Made by a program: the position numbers and the translations under genes | Assembly (NCBI RefSeq): GCF_051020985.1 | Contig: NC_134999.1 | Coordinates: forward strand, 28,181,160 to 28,245,159 | DNA from: Nomia melanderi | Taxonomy: Eukaryota > Arthropoda > Insecta > Hymenoptera > Halictidae | Reading direction: 5' to 3' | DNA: 64,000 bases | Part shown: in pieces, positions 25,374 through 36,489 of the stretch | How the letters are laid out: every line of letters begins with the position of its first letter | Numbering within the stretch: the stretch's first letter is position 1 | The notes under the pieces: model-generated | Seen by the model: only the letters and a program-made list of their open reading frames with translations | The model's database searches: none | What the model was told of the DNA's origin: nothing

Positions 25374-25976
25374 CACTCAAACTACCAGACGAATCAAAAT
25401 GACCCATTTCTGATTTCCTCTTTTAGCATTTACCAAAAAGATAACAAATATTTTTCTTGGAAATGATTAAAAAACTAATTTAACAGCACGCAAAATGAAT
25501 AGCAAATCAATTAAAACTTTGGTAGATTTGGAATTTCTATTGAGATTTTTGAAAAAGCCAATTTGACTAAAAAGTTTTATTGTTAAACAGAATGAATTTC
25601 TCTTTTAACAAGGTTCAACGGGAAATGAAATTATTTGATAAAAAAAACATTATCAAATACAAAAGACTAAATTGAATTTTTCTGCGCGTTTTGAATATTT
25701 CCAACAATTACGATTTCCATTATTATATTTTTCAATAACGTACATGATGTATTGTTCTTTTTTAACCAGTTCATGGAACTAGAAATTTAAAAAATTTAGT
25801 TTATTTGATTAAGATTGCTATCAAGTTGAAAATAAAAAAAGTACCTTATTAAATATTAATTAATACATAACTGTATAAGACCTTATTTCAGTTAAAGCTT
25901 CAATAGGCGCAATCCTGAAGTTTCAATAGAAGAATTTCAAAAAGTCAATTTAACTGTTCGGTAGTTTTAGCGTGAA
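25370..25976 (+). mobile_element. MITE family F, long copy F2
   Basis: The left end is TTAACACTCAAACTACCAGA and the right end TGTTCGGTAGTTTTAGCGTG then AA at 25976. At about 607 bp it is nearly three times the length of F1 and F3. The extra sequence, roughly 25580-25900, may be an insertion or a second fused copy. Its left TTAA is also the right end of element L. Confidence 0.65.
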
Positions 25977-26183
25977 TGGTCCATATTATCGGTGGATGGT
26001 TAATTTTGTGAAATAACATGTATATCGATTATAAAATAAATTCCAAGATCTATCTATTTGTTACATCAAAATTACTCAACGTTCCCTTTCAGTTACATGT
26101 GTTAACATTAATTACATAAAAACACAAGTGTTCTTTGTCACATAACCAATCAAATATTGTCCAGCTTTAGTCTACATACATTA

Positions 26184-26450
26184 TTAACACATTATCGACC
26201 GGCAATTGTACGCAGAAGCTATCTCATGTCACCGGTTATTATTCCGTAGTTAAATATGAAAGTAAAACAACCTAAATAAACTTCAATATACTTTGTTTGT
26301 ACATAATGAATCGAAATGAAACTTTGGACATATCTTTTATATAAGTTTAAATATTTTACTTTCAATATTCTACATTTTCTTGCGTTTCAAGAATTGAAAT
26401 AGCTAATGCAAGTGCAAACATAAATTAACTCGTGATCGGTCAACAATGTG
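26184..26450 (+). mobile_element. MITE family A, copy A1
   Basis: It starts TTAACACATTATCGACCGG and ends GGTCAACAATGTG, whose reverse complement resembles the start. The interior matches copy A2 (29674-29958) over its whole length at high similarity. The right TTAA has been lost by mutation. It contains no open frame. The structure fits a non-autonomous piggyBac-like element. Confidence 0.75.
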
Positions 26451-27482
26451 ACTGATTTCAAAATCCAATTAAAAATGCTGCGTTTTCTGTCGTTCATTTA
26501 ACTTTATATCAATTTCCATACTATCCGATTAATCAGTTTCTCAATTTTTGTCTTTCCTTCTGTTTCTGTTTCTACGATGAATGATTTATCATCTAACTTG
26601 TCTACCTTACTTTTGCAATCATATATTTGAATGAGAAATATATTTACTGTGAGAAAATGTAAAGATACATACGCAATCGATCTTATTCAATCGAACTCAA
26701 GGAAACGATGTCAAAAAGCACAAAAAATTATTCAGTCGCAAGAAGTCAGTATCTACTTATTTATAAATACATCAGTTTCATAACACCAATGCAACAGCTG
26801 CTCGATCATGCGGAAGAACGTTACACTTTTTTCCAAACCGATTTTTCAAATCGATTGGACTCTGTCACAATACTTCTGCTTCCGTTCTAGAACAACCGTG
26901 ATCGAGTTTCCAGTCGATAAAATTCTTTTCGGCAACGTTCTTGTACCCATTAACCTTTAGTGGCACCATAATTGCTGCTCCGATTCGACCACGTACCTAC
27001 TTAATTCCATGATTCTATCGATCGAGGCTTCGTCGGAGGCTGCGGCGCCCTTAACCCGAAATTAAATTGGACAATCGCGACGGAGCTGCCTCGATTCTAA
27101 GGTTGTACGCAACGCCGAGATGGGAAAACGATTTGCATCGTCGAAGTTCGTCGCCAGGTTTCACGGAATATACGTATATTTTCCCACGTCCGATGACTCC
27201 TACCGTGTCAAGGAAATCCGCTTGCTTTTTAACCTTCTCTCTAATCTCGCTTCCAGGTAAGCGTCGTTTCTCCGCTAACCTTGATCCCGTTCGCCCTGAT
27301 CTTTGAGACTGTTGAGTGCCGTATAAGCGTTACAGCTTTTCGACGTTGCCGAATATATTTAGACGCACCGTATTACAATTTGCGTTGCACTACGGATCAA
27401 AGCGGTTAAGGTAAAAGCATCAATACTTGACTAGTTCAGACAAAATTCCCTGTGTAAATAATAGTAAACGCTTGCTCCTTTA
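26451..27482. other. Gene-free DNA with a CpG-containing patch at 26990-27320
   Basis: The patch includes GCTTCGTCGGAGGCTGCGGC and related CpG-rich text. A plus-strand frame across it lacks an ATG start and any known domain. It may be regulatory. Confidence 0.45.
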
Positions 27483-27713
27483 TTAACCCCTTATACTCGA
27501 TTTCTTTTCAATGTTGTTAGGTGTAAACTTGTATTTACTCTTCGGGAAATGAGTTAAAGTAATTTATAGCGGTAGAATTCAATACTTTATATTTATTTTA
27601 TTTATTATTATTAGAATAAGATTTAGTTTTTATTACTTTTCAAAGTAACACAAATAAATTATAATAAATTTATATTGTCATCTCCAGCATGACATACGAG
27701 TGCAAAGGGTTAA
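27483..27713 (-). mobile_element. MITE family B, copy B3 (reverse orientation)
   Basis: TTAA is present at both ends (27483 and 27710). The left end is TTAACCCCTTATACTCG and the right end ACGAGTGCAAAGGGTTAA. The interior is the reverse complement of B1 and B2, including the ATTCAATACTTTATATTTA block. Confidence 0.8.
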
Positions 27714-27884
27714 ATAGAGAGACTCTATGTGTAAAAATGCTGTACTAATTGCTTACATTATGTAACAAAGCCAACTTTTTTGAAATGGTTATATCATCCA
27801 AATTTTATAGACATTTTCTAATTTAATATTTGCGCAAGAAGTTGACCGTCTTTTAAAACGAAAGAATTAGTAATTGACCATATA

Positions 27885-28190
27885 TTAGTTAGTAGTTTGC
27901 CACTTACAGTAAAACCGAAAACACTAAAGGTGATCACTTTAATATTGTTTATTTGCAACGATTATGATAAATTACAAGTAAAGGGACAAATACAAATGAC
28001 AATAAGTTAATTCCATGTTAGAAATTGCAGGTATACAACCAATGTCAATGAAATAAATTGTTAGTTTTTACGATATACAATTTAATTCAGGTAAAAGTGT
28101 TTCGGAGTTTAGTCGATAGATGTTGCAGCATATCTATCGCACTTTTATCGAAAGATTATTACTTTTAAAAACTCTATTTATCACGTTCTC
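27885..28190 (+). repeat. Repeat N, copy 1 (inverted counterpart at 62090-62352)
   Basis: AATTACAAGTAAAGGGACAA, then ATACAAATGACAATAAGTTA and AATTGCAGGTATACAACC, match the reverse complement of the copy in the upstream PC intron. The match continues through the TATCTATCGCACTTTTATCG region. It is about 300 bp, non-coding. Confidence 0.75.
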
Positions 28191-28274
28191 CTGAAAAATG
28201 GGCAACTACTGATACCAAATCAATTACTGGTACCTTTACCTTAACTCCACTGAAACGCTTGATGTATTAGGTCG

Positions 28275-28625
28275 TGTAATGTGGAATATCGAATTTTGCT
28301 GGAAAAAGGAAACCTTGTGTGATGCTCTAAAAGACGAAATACGCTTTAACACGTTCGATATCAGCGTCACATATTTGTGACAGGCGTAATCTTATATTTT
28401 ACATAAAGCAAATTAAATTAATCTTATAGATATTGTTATTTCAAGTTAGAAGCTACGGCATTATATTTAGGAAGTCAATAACCTGTTGCTGTTTCATTTT
28501 TTCGATATTTTGTTTAGAAGATTTGTTGAATTCAATAAAATATTACAAACGTATTAATCGATTCGGCACATTTCTGCCAACGTGTTTCTAACGGATATAT
28601 TCTATTTTTGAAAAATTCTGGATGA
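28275..28625 (+). repeat. Repeat M, copy 2
   Basis: It is a counterpart of 13596-14010 with the block order a-b-c. Shared strings are CTGGAAAAAGGAAACCTTGT, GATATTGTTATTTCAAGTTA-like, and CGTGTTTCTAACGGATATAT. It is non-coding. Confidence 0.7.
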
Positions 28626-28689
28626 TTCTTATTCAAACTTTGTATATTTTGTAATATTGGGGAAAATCCACACTTGTTCAATACCACAC

Positions 28690-28800
28690 AAAATAAACAT
28701 GCAGATAGCGAAAAGCGCACAATGTAAAAATTGCGCACATAGATCAAAGCGCACACTGTAAAATATGCTCAACACATGATCCGCACATACAAGAAATGCG
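28690..28800 (-). repeat. GCGCAC-rich dispersed repeat P (counterpart at about 6360-6470)
   Basis: AAGCGCACAATGTAAAAATT, then GCGCACATAGATCAAAGCGC, is the inverse of the sequence at 6360-6470 (TTTTACATTGTGCGCTTTTC, then TCTATGCGCGCATTT). Each copy contains two or three tandem degenerate units of about 35 bp. A weak trace also occurs near 5725-5760. Confidence 0.6.
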
Positions 28801-29165
28801 AAATATTTATTGAACTGTTATAAGAAAATTAATTTTTGCGTGCTATTTCATACGATTTTTCTGTACAGCATTGGAAAATATTTTGGTGAGTGCGAGGAAA
28901 CGTGTATATATTTTCGGTACAATTATTTTTTACAGTAGAAACTCGTTTTATGCAAATGCTCTGTTTTCTAAGTACTAAACAGGTGAACACTAGAACGACC
29001 GAGTATGTAACATCATTAACATGTAATAACATGGAACTGAAACCTGCCATTCTGACGGTGCGGTTGTTCTAATATCAATCAACTCCTGTTTTTGTATTTC
29101 GATCATAACGATGTCCGATAATATCTTAATAATTTACTAGGAAAAGAAAATAATTTGATGTTTAT

Positions 29166-29372
29166 TTAACATTAAAACTACCGGGAAGTTACATTGTATT
29201 TTTGAAATTTCTCTATAGAAAGTCCAAAAGTGCATCTACTGAGACTTTAGTTAATTTACAATTCAGTTTGCGTATTGGTAAATTAATTTTTTTAATAAAT
29301 TCTCCATAATAATTGCAAAAAGAAGAAATCAGGTATGGGTCACTTTGACCTGTCTGGTAGTTTTAGTGGTAA
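29166..29372 (-). mobile_element. MITE family F, copy F1
   Basis: The left end is TTAACATTAAAACTACCGGG and the right end TGTCTGGTAGTTTTAGTGGT then AA. The terminal inverted repeat is about 18 bp. It is inverted relative to F3. The interior holds TCTCTATAGAAA and CAATTCAGTTTGCGTATTG, which F3 carries in reverse. Confidence 0.78.
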
Positions 29373-29673
29373 TGTCTACTGAGTTGAGTTAATCGGATTT
29401 ATTAGGTGCTGCATTTTGATTATTCTAATTAATTGCTATTTTTACCGTACCTAAATCTTTCAGTTCAATGGAGATACGAGTTTAGCTTTTACGTACACAA
29501 AAGAAATTATTATTATGTTACCAAAAGAAGTAATTTTAAAGTAAATACTTGTTTACGTTTTAGTTCATTCAACATTGGAAAATATATTCACTGTTCGCGT
29601 ATATATTATATTATACTTGACTTATCGCGCCCAGTTCACTACAAGAATAATATCGATCAGTAGAAAATGCTTA

Positions 29674-29958
29674 TTAACACGTTATCGACCGGCAATTGTA
29701 CGCAGGAGCTACCCCATGTCACTGTTTATTATTCCGTAATTAAATATGAACGCTAAACAATCTAAATAAACTTCAATATACTTTGTTTATATATAATGAA
29801 TTGGAATTAAACGTTGGACATATATTTTACATAACTTTAAATGTTTTGCTTGTGCATTATATTCTACATTACTGTGCGTTTAAAAAATTGAAATAGCTAA
29901 TGCAAGTGCAAACACGGATTAACTCCTCTTACCTCGTGACCGGTCAACAATGTATTAA
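29674..29958 (+). mobile_element. MITE family A, copy A2 (TTAA on both ends)
   Basis: It is flanked by TTAA at 29674-29677 and 29955-29958. The termini TTAACACGTTATCGACCGG and ACCGGTCAACAATGTATTAA form an imperfect inverted repeat of about 20 bp. It is collinear with A1, including a shared internal block of CAATATACTTTGTTT type. It is non-coding. Confidence 0.82.
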
Positions 29959-30066
29959 CTATGATCGGTACTACTACCTTATCGTTAATAATTGATTAGA
30001 AAAGCAAACATTTTTTTATTTTCATTAAAAATTTATTATTTAATTAAAGTATTATTTAATTTATAT

Positions 30067-30291
30067 TTAACACTAAAATTACCAGATAGATCAAAACGAT
30101 CCATTTCAGATTTCTTCATTTTACAATTATTAAAAAAAACACATGTTTCCCTGTGAAATGATTAAAGAAATTGATTTAGCAATACGCAAACTGAATAATA
30201 ATTCAGTTGAAGTCTCGATAGATGCACTCTTCAAGTTTCTATAGAGGAATTTCAGACAGTCAATTTAACTGCTCGATAGTTTTAGTATTAA
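30067..30291 (+). mobile_element. MITE family F, copy F3
   Basis: TTAA is present at both ends. The left end is TTAACACTAAAATTACCAG and the right end CTCGATAGTTTTAGTATTAA. It shares AATACGCAAACTGAATAAT and TTTCTATAGAGGAATTTCA with F1 (inverted) and F2. Confidence 0.78.
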
Positions 30292-30321
30292 TTAATAAAT
30301 AATATATATTTATTTCAAAGA

Positions 30322-30399
30322 CGAGTTAACTCGCAACCGGTCAACAACGTTTGGCTATGAAAACACGAGTTAACTCGTGACCGGTCAACAGTGTGTTAA
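30322..30399 (+). mobile_element. MITE family A terminal fragments (A3)
   Basis: Two tandem copies of the family A right end occur here. One carries CGCAACCGGTCAACAACG and the second CGTGACCGGTCAACAGTGTG followed by TTAA at 30396-30399. No interior is present, so this is a truncated or rearranged remnant. Confidence 0.6.
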
Positions 30400-33300
30400 C
30401 GTTCGAAAATGCAGTAGATCGTACAGAAACGCGTTGACCGTTTCGATATTTAGGAAGCGTGGGAAAGGTCGTCAGTTGGTCGAGAAATTTAATAGAGGGT
30501 AATGGAATAGCAAATGTCGAGTCAGACGATGCTGCTTGCTTCATTTGAAGAATTTGTGTTAGGGTAAGGCTGAGGAAACTATCACGGTTCATATACGGTA
30601 TTAACATAATCCGATCCACCCATCTTTCATTAATACCTTTCAGACTAACCAATGTTCTTTTTTAAAAATTTAGTAACACGAATTGCTATGATTACATGAA
30701 TTACTAAGTAATAACTGTATTATGAAGCTTATTTCACCAAATAGTTTTTAAAATGTCTCAGAGTATATATAATTCATTCCCAACGTTATTGTTGAGTTTC
30801 CCCAATACATTTGTAAATTCATTGAAACTGAGCACACGTTAGCACAGTTTGAAAAAAATTTTATTAATAATATTGATAATTATCAATTATTAATATTAGC
30901 AATTGTGATATTAGTGTCTAATTAATCCAATAATATTTTACAAAAGTTTACTTCCCAAGAACTTAGATATTGTAGTTGGACCACTGTTGTTCTAAGTCAC
31001 TCACCTATTATACAAATAAAATCTAGTACCTTTTAATATAATGTTGATAACCATATAGTTATATTAATATCAACATATTTTTATATTACACGCAATGGAA
31101 TACTGAAAATTAAAGAAATATGAATTATCATTTATATGAAATCATTCAATTGCATTGAAAGAGAACGAACGTCACTGTCATATCGACACACCAATAAATT
31201 ATCAATAAATATTTATGAGTGAATAATGCACATATGCACGTACGTCTATCAAAACGAACATGTGAATCATGCAAAATTTGACGCTCGTGTATTAATATCA
31301 CGTTATCAGGAAAACTTGTATCTGGCGCAACCATTGATAATTTAGTGAGGGGCGTGTGGTAGATTAAATTCACAGGGAAACCTAATTTCTGTTACTTCAA
31401 GTGTGCTTAAATTCACTCGCTTCCGAGATTCATTTCCCTATGTGATTATTAAATGAAACTTAAATACGAAATGTATTACCGGTTTCCAAATATGAGTAAC
31501 GAATAAAAAATACTGCCTATTTGCATTGAAACTTTTTACAATGATAATTAAAAATTTATTGGAAATGATAACACATGACTCAATTCTAGTTTTCTTTTTC
31601 GATGTTGCCTTCTGATTTGCCTTCGCATTGTAATATAATAACGAGAAAAGTGTTTTAGAACGTGTGAGATAAATGAAACGTGTTTTTAAAATGTATTTTG
31701 TACATGCAAATAGCATTATATGAGAATAAAATGATAAATTAAAATATTTTTAGTTCACAATTATTATTAACTCTTACTAATTATGAACTAATAATAATTG
31801 TATTAGTAGAAAGAATTTGGCAACTCTAATAATGGTAGAAACTTTTAATATCATTGTTAACCTAGTATTTGATCTTTCCAATTTTCCCAAATGAACATCT
31901 CATACGTGAAATAATTGTCCAATTAAAACACTAAGTCAATTTTTGTCTACACCATTTCACGTTAGAAAAAAGGTAACTATATTGACAAATGAGTATTATA
32001 TTGCGCTATACATAAATGATAAATAATATATTTATATTAATATTGTAATCTTTCATGAGTAAACGGAACACACACGCTTTATCAATAAATATTAAATATG
32101 TACCATATTCGGACTTATATTTTCTTTTATTGTCATGATTTAATTACTTGATAACAATGAAATTTTCATCGTTGTCCCACGCAATTAAAATCTCGGAACG
32201 CTGCAAGAAAATTTAGATTTCTTTGATTCAGTATTCACTTATTCGTATTCACTGTTTCCTCCTGGCTGTTTTTACGGCATCGAGAGTACCATTCACTTAC
32301 CTCACCACTTTGCAGTCTTGTTTCCAAATATTTTAACTGTAGAAACTAGGTAAGTGGAAAGGGACTTTAAAACAGCATTCTATAATCATTTGGCTATTAA
32401 ATGAACGACGTACTGGCTGCACTTGCTTAATGCATCGGTGCGCAAGTAAAATATTGACACTGTCTAAATAAACTGTAATTGAATTTCAGTGCACCACACG
32501 ATTTAAAACTTAAATTTCTACGACGAAGCACTTCATTTTATTCGTAGTTGAACAGAAAAAGCAAATAAATGTATTACGTAATATTAAGAATCTTTGTGAA
32601 TTATTTTTCTGCAAAAAGGTTAAATATTTACGTATTTTCCTAATTTCATCACTTAAAAGATGTGTGCACTTTATAAAATAAGAGCCGAAAAATACCTCGC
32701 AATCTGAGTACTCTTTCATCTTTTTCATCGTTGCAGTGCATTTCATTTCGTTGAAAGTCATAAAAATGGAACTCAAATTCAGAGAATTTATTTTGTAACG
32801 GAAGTCTTTCTCCATTTTCGAAAATTTTGTTTACTTTTTATCTGTAGCACTGAGTATATAACAATTCTCTCTTGTTGAGTTACTAAATAATATCAATGTT
32901 ATAGTTCACGTTATATATTTAATTTTAAAATATAATATATTTAACAAAGGAATCAAGAACAAAAATTGTAATAATTTTTATTAAAAACTTTATTTGACCC
33001 TTTGCCTAATAAAACCTTGAATAAAAAAAGAGAAAGCGTTGTATAAAAGCTTTCATTATAAAAACTGATCAATAGGCAAAAATAAAAATAAATATGATAA
33101 AAATAGAAACAACAGGAAAAAATAGAAAAAAACAAAAAAATTACATAACTGGAAAATTATAAATTTTTGTAAGACAAGCTTGATTATTTTGAATTATTAT
33201 AATTTTATAGCGACATATGGAAATACCAATTCGATATAATAAGAAATCTATGAGACAAAAATGTTATAATGACGTCATTCGGTGTTATAAATTTTCGAAA

Positions 33301-35109
33301 TCGTTCTTTTCCTATCCATAACGGGGAAAGCGCAGTTTCGAGTTGCACTATTGCTGCAGCAAATGAGCGATACGTACATTCACTGACGCTTGAAACTCTG
33401 CAATCACATGACGTCCGCAATACGAAAACGTAAATACATTTAGAAACCTATAACAAAATACATACGTAAATGGTGATTCGAGAAATTGAGTCTACAGTAT
33501 TCAAAATCACCAACGCCAAAAATTATAAGCAAATGTTGCTAATAATTTTTAAAATAGGAAGAGTAAGAGAATGATTTCAATATTTCATTTCATGATCATG
33601 ATGTTTAATAATATCCTTGAAACAATAATCTTATAAGTTTAAAAAGATTTGTATCAATTATATTATTTCTACTTGTAAAAATATATTTTTACATGCTTCA
33701 ATATATTCTTATATTCTTTAAAAAAGATGTCTTCCTGTATAACATATTATTTCAAGCTTACTTATTAGACTGTAAAAAGCACACAATAAAAAGAAATTTA
33801 TAAAACAACAAAAGTATAGTGATTTTTATAATATTTCTAATAAAACGAAGTATGTCTTAAATAAAATTTATCTAATTCTCTCATTGTTATAACATGTTTA
33901 ATCAGATTCAGAGACAAAGACACAGATCGATCTAAACAAAAAAATGTTATCGATTATTAAACAAAGAATAAATGTTTTGAACTTTGGAAATTTTGGCAAT
34001 TTTGTTTTTCTAATTATATTCTTGGGAGTTTGAACTTGCATAAAGATCCTCAGTATATTTATTACATTCTAGTCTTTATTAGTTCATATACAAAGGACCC
34101 ATACGATATTGCAAAGCAATCGACAAATACATTATTCCTGATACAACGCTGAATCGAAAATGTAAAACAAGGTGTTTTTCATACAAGGCTTCGTTCACCG
34201 AAACATCTCATGCATATTCATAAGTGCATGTGGTATTGGAACTCTGCCGGCGTGACTGCAGGTTTAGTTACTGTTTCTACTCATTACAAATACGAGTGCA
34301 TAGAAATCAGATAAATTTACAAAATCGATCCTCGCGAAAAGAAATCTTTATATGGAAAAACTGTATTTTACATTTTATATTGCAACCGCACATTAATTCC
34401 GTCAGATGAAGTTTATTGAATACTATAAAGAAAAAGCCATTAAATTATACAAATAAAAGGACTTTATACGAATTCTGTGAAATTTATTTATTTTGTCGAA
34501 ATTTATTTCATCCATTGTGCATTTATTTCATTCAATATTCAATACTTTAATATAGCAATGAATTCGAAGAACGACGTGGTTATGAGTTTGTTAAATAATA
34601 GAGAATTATCACATTTAAAAATTCCTTGAAAGAATAGTTGAATGAAAATTTTCAATTAGTGTATAAATGTACACACTTCGGAGTTTTTTTAAAAATACGA
34701 ATTATTAATTTTTATTATTCTCAATGTATTTTAATTTAAAATTTGGGAAAATCGTTTAATTTAGTAGAAATATTTGAAGGAACGCCTAAGCACGAGTGTG
34801 ATTAGAAAAATAGACGAGAAAGTGAAATATCATTTAAAGATGAAGTGTAGTAAAGATCTACCGCAGTATTGGTTAAGTGATGTAGGAAAAGCATGATGGC
34901 GGGCCGCATCGAAACTCGATGCCAAACGCGATTATTATTCCCGTAAAATCTATAATTTATAACGGTGGGCGTATCTTCTGATTTTTCATCCAGGTCCAAA
35001 TAAAATCATACAATATTCATGGGTAAAATGGTATTGAGTATGTCACCAAAATAATATTTCTGCTGAAATATGTAAAAGAAATAACAAAATTTGATAATCA
35101 TTTTCCCGT
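30400..35109. other. A+T-rich gene-free DNA
   Basis: No exon is recognised. It contains a 13-bp perfect inverted repeat at 31757-31769 / 31789-31801 and a composition patch near 34850-34990. No MITE was identified in this 4.7 kb, unlike the denser flanks. Confidence 0.5.
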
Positions 35110-35325
35110 AAAATTATTCATATCTTGCATTTTGCTGTAGTAAATTGTTCATATTAAAACTTCATATTTCTACCTTGCTTTTGAAAATTATTCATATCTT
35201 GCATTTTGATGTAGTAAATTGTTCATATTAAAACTTCATATTTGTACCTTGCTTTTGTAAATTATTCATATCTTGCATTTTGATGTAGGAAATTGTTCAT
35301 ATTTCGCAGCTTGCTTTAGAGTAAA
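35110..35325 (+). repeat. 74-bp tandem repeat, about 2.9 copies
   Basis: Units start near 35110, 35184 and 35258, each beginning AATTATTCATATCTTGCATT. The first two are nearly identical. The third diverges in its last 20 bp (CATATTTCGCAGCTTGC). It is non-coding, and within each unit TTCATAT occurs three times, a sub-repeat. Confidence 0.93.
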
Positions 35326-36250
35326 CAAAGTTGTCGAAAGTTTACATTCTGTTACATTTACATTCTGATTAGAATGCTTGTTGTAATATTAGATATATAT
35401 TAATAAATAAATATAAGTTGCAAACTGAACTTTTACTTTTTACTTTCATGATTGAACTAAACAATTAAAGCATTATGAGAAAAGTTCAATTAAAAGTGAG
35501 ATATAATTGAGAGATATTGTAATTCTGCAATTTATTTTCTATGGAGCCATACTTGTATCAACAAAATATATTTTCTATGCAAACATTTTTCCAAATTTTC
35601 ACTTTCTCTAAACTTTCGAATTTATCGGAATTGGATTGACATTCTTAATAGTTTCTATTGATACAAATTGCGATTAGACTAATCAATTTAACAATAATAG
35701 AACAAAAGTACAGTTCAACATAGATTTCGTTTCATTCTTAACTTAAAATGAACATTTTCAAATTTCCAATATTGCAAATGTAAATACATGGTGGTTTAAT
35801 TACCACTTTTGAAAAGGAAAAATAATAAATTGAGTTGGGAAAAATTTCGTGAAAATTCAGAGAGGAATGTACAATTTTTGCCAGCAACGGATTGGTGTTT
35901 CTGTTACCGACATAACAGTGTTTGCAAGCGATGTATTTCAACGAGCAGCGTCGACATTTTGCGGTAACACCGATCGATCGTCGCACATTCATGTTTCTGA
36001 CGACTTCTCTGCGAATAAAATATTTAATCGGCCGGACTATGCCACACACAAGCGTAAGTTATAGAAAGGGTCAGTACCCTCTCAATCGATTTCCTCCGCG
36101 TTCTATGTTTAATTATTTAATGATCCATACATTTCCCAAACTTTGCGTGCCGAACAACCCAGACATATAATGTCGAAGGATTATTTTCTGCTCGGTTATA
36201 TAATACTGAAAAATATTACATGAACTCACATGAATAGTTTAAGCAACCTT

Positions 36251-36489
36251 TTAACTCCACTTCTATCAAAGGTGTCAAGAGACACCTTTCGAAATTGTAA
36301 CTTAAAATCATTTTCCAAGTTTAGCCATATATTCTGTACTGACCTTCCGATTTTTCCAACAAAGATTATAAAATTAACTATAGGAAATGTGCAAAATTCA
36401 ATGAAGGAAGAATGAGAAACTTCAGAAAATCATTTTAAATTAAAATTTCATAAGATGTCTTTTGACACCTTCGGTAGAAATAATGTTAA
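36251..36489. mobile_element. MITE family Q with long terminal inverted repeats
   Basis: TTAA at 36251 and 36486 bounds two arms of about 65 bp that are inverted copies with roughly four fifths identity. Each arm contains its own small hairpin, GGTGTCAAGAGACACC on the left and its inverted, diverged copy on the right. About 110 bp of unique sequence separates the arms. It is 239 bp overall and non-coding. Confidence 0.82.

Noticed and set aside
25021..25407. 128-codon minus-strand frame
   Set aside because: It lies almost wholly across MITE L and the F2 terminus, so it is repeat-derived.
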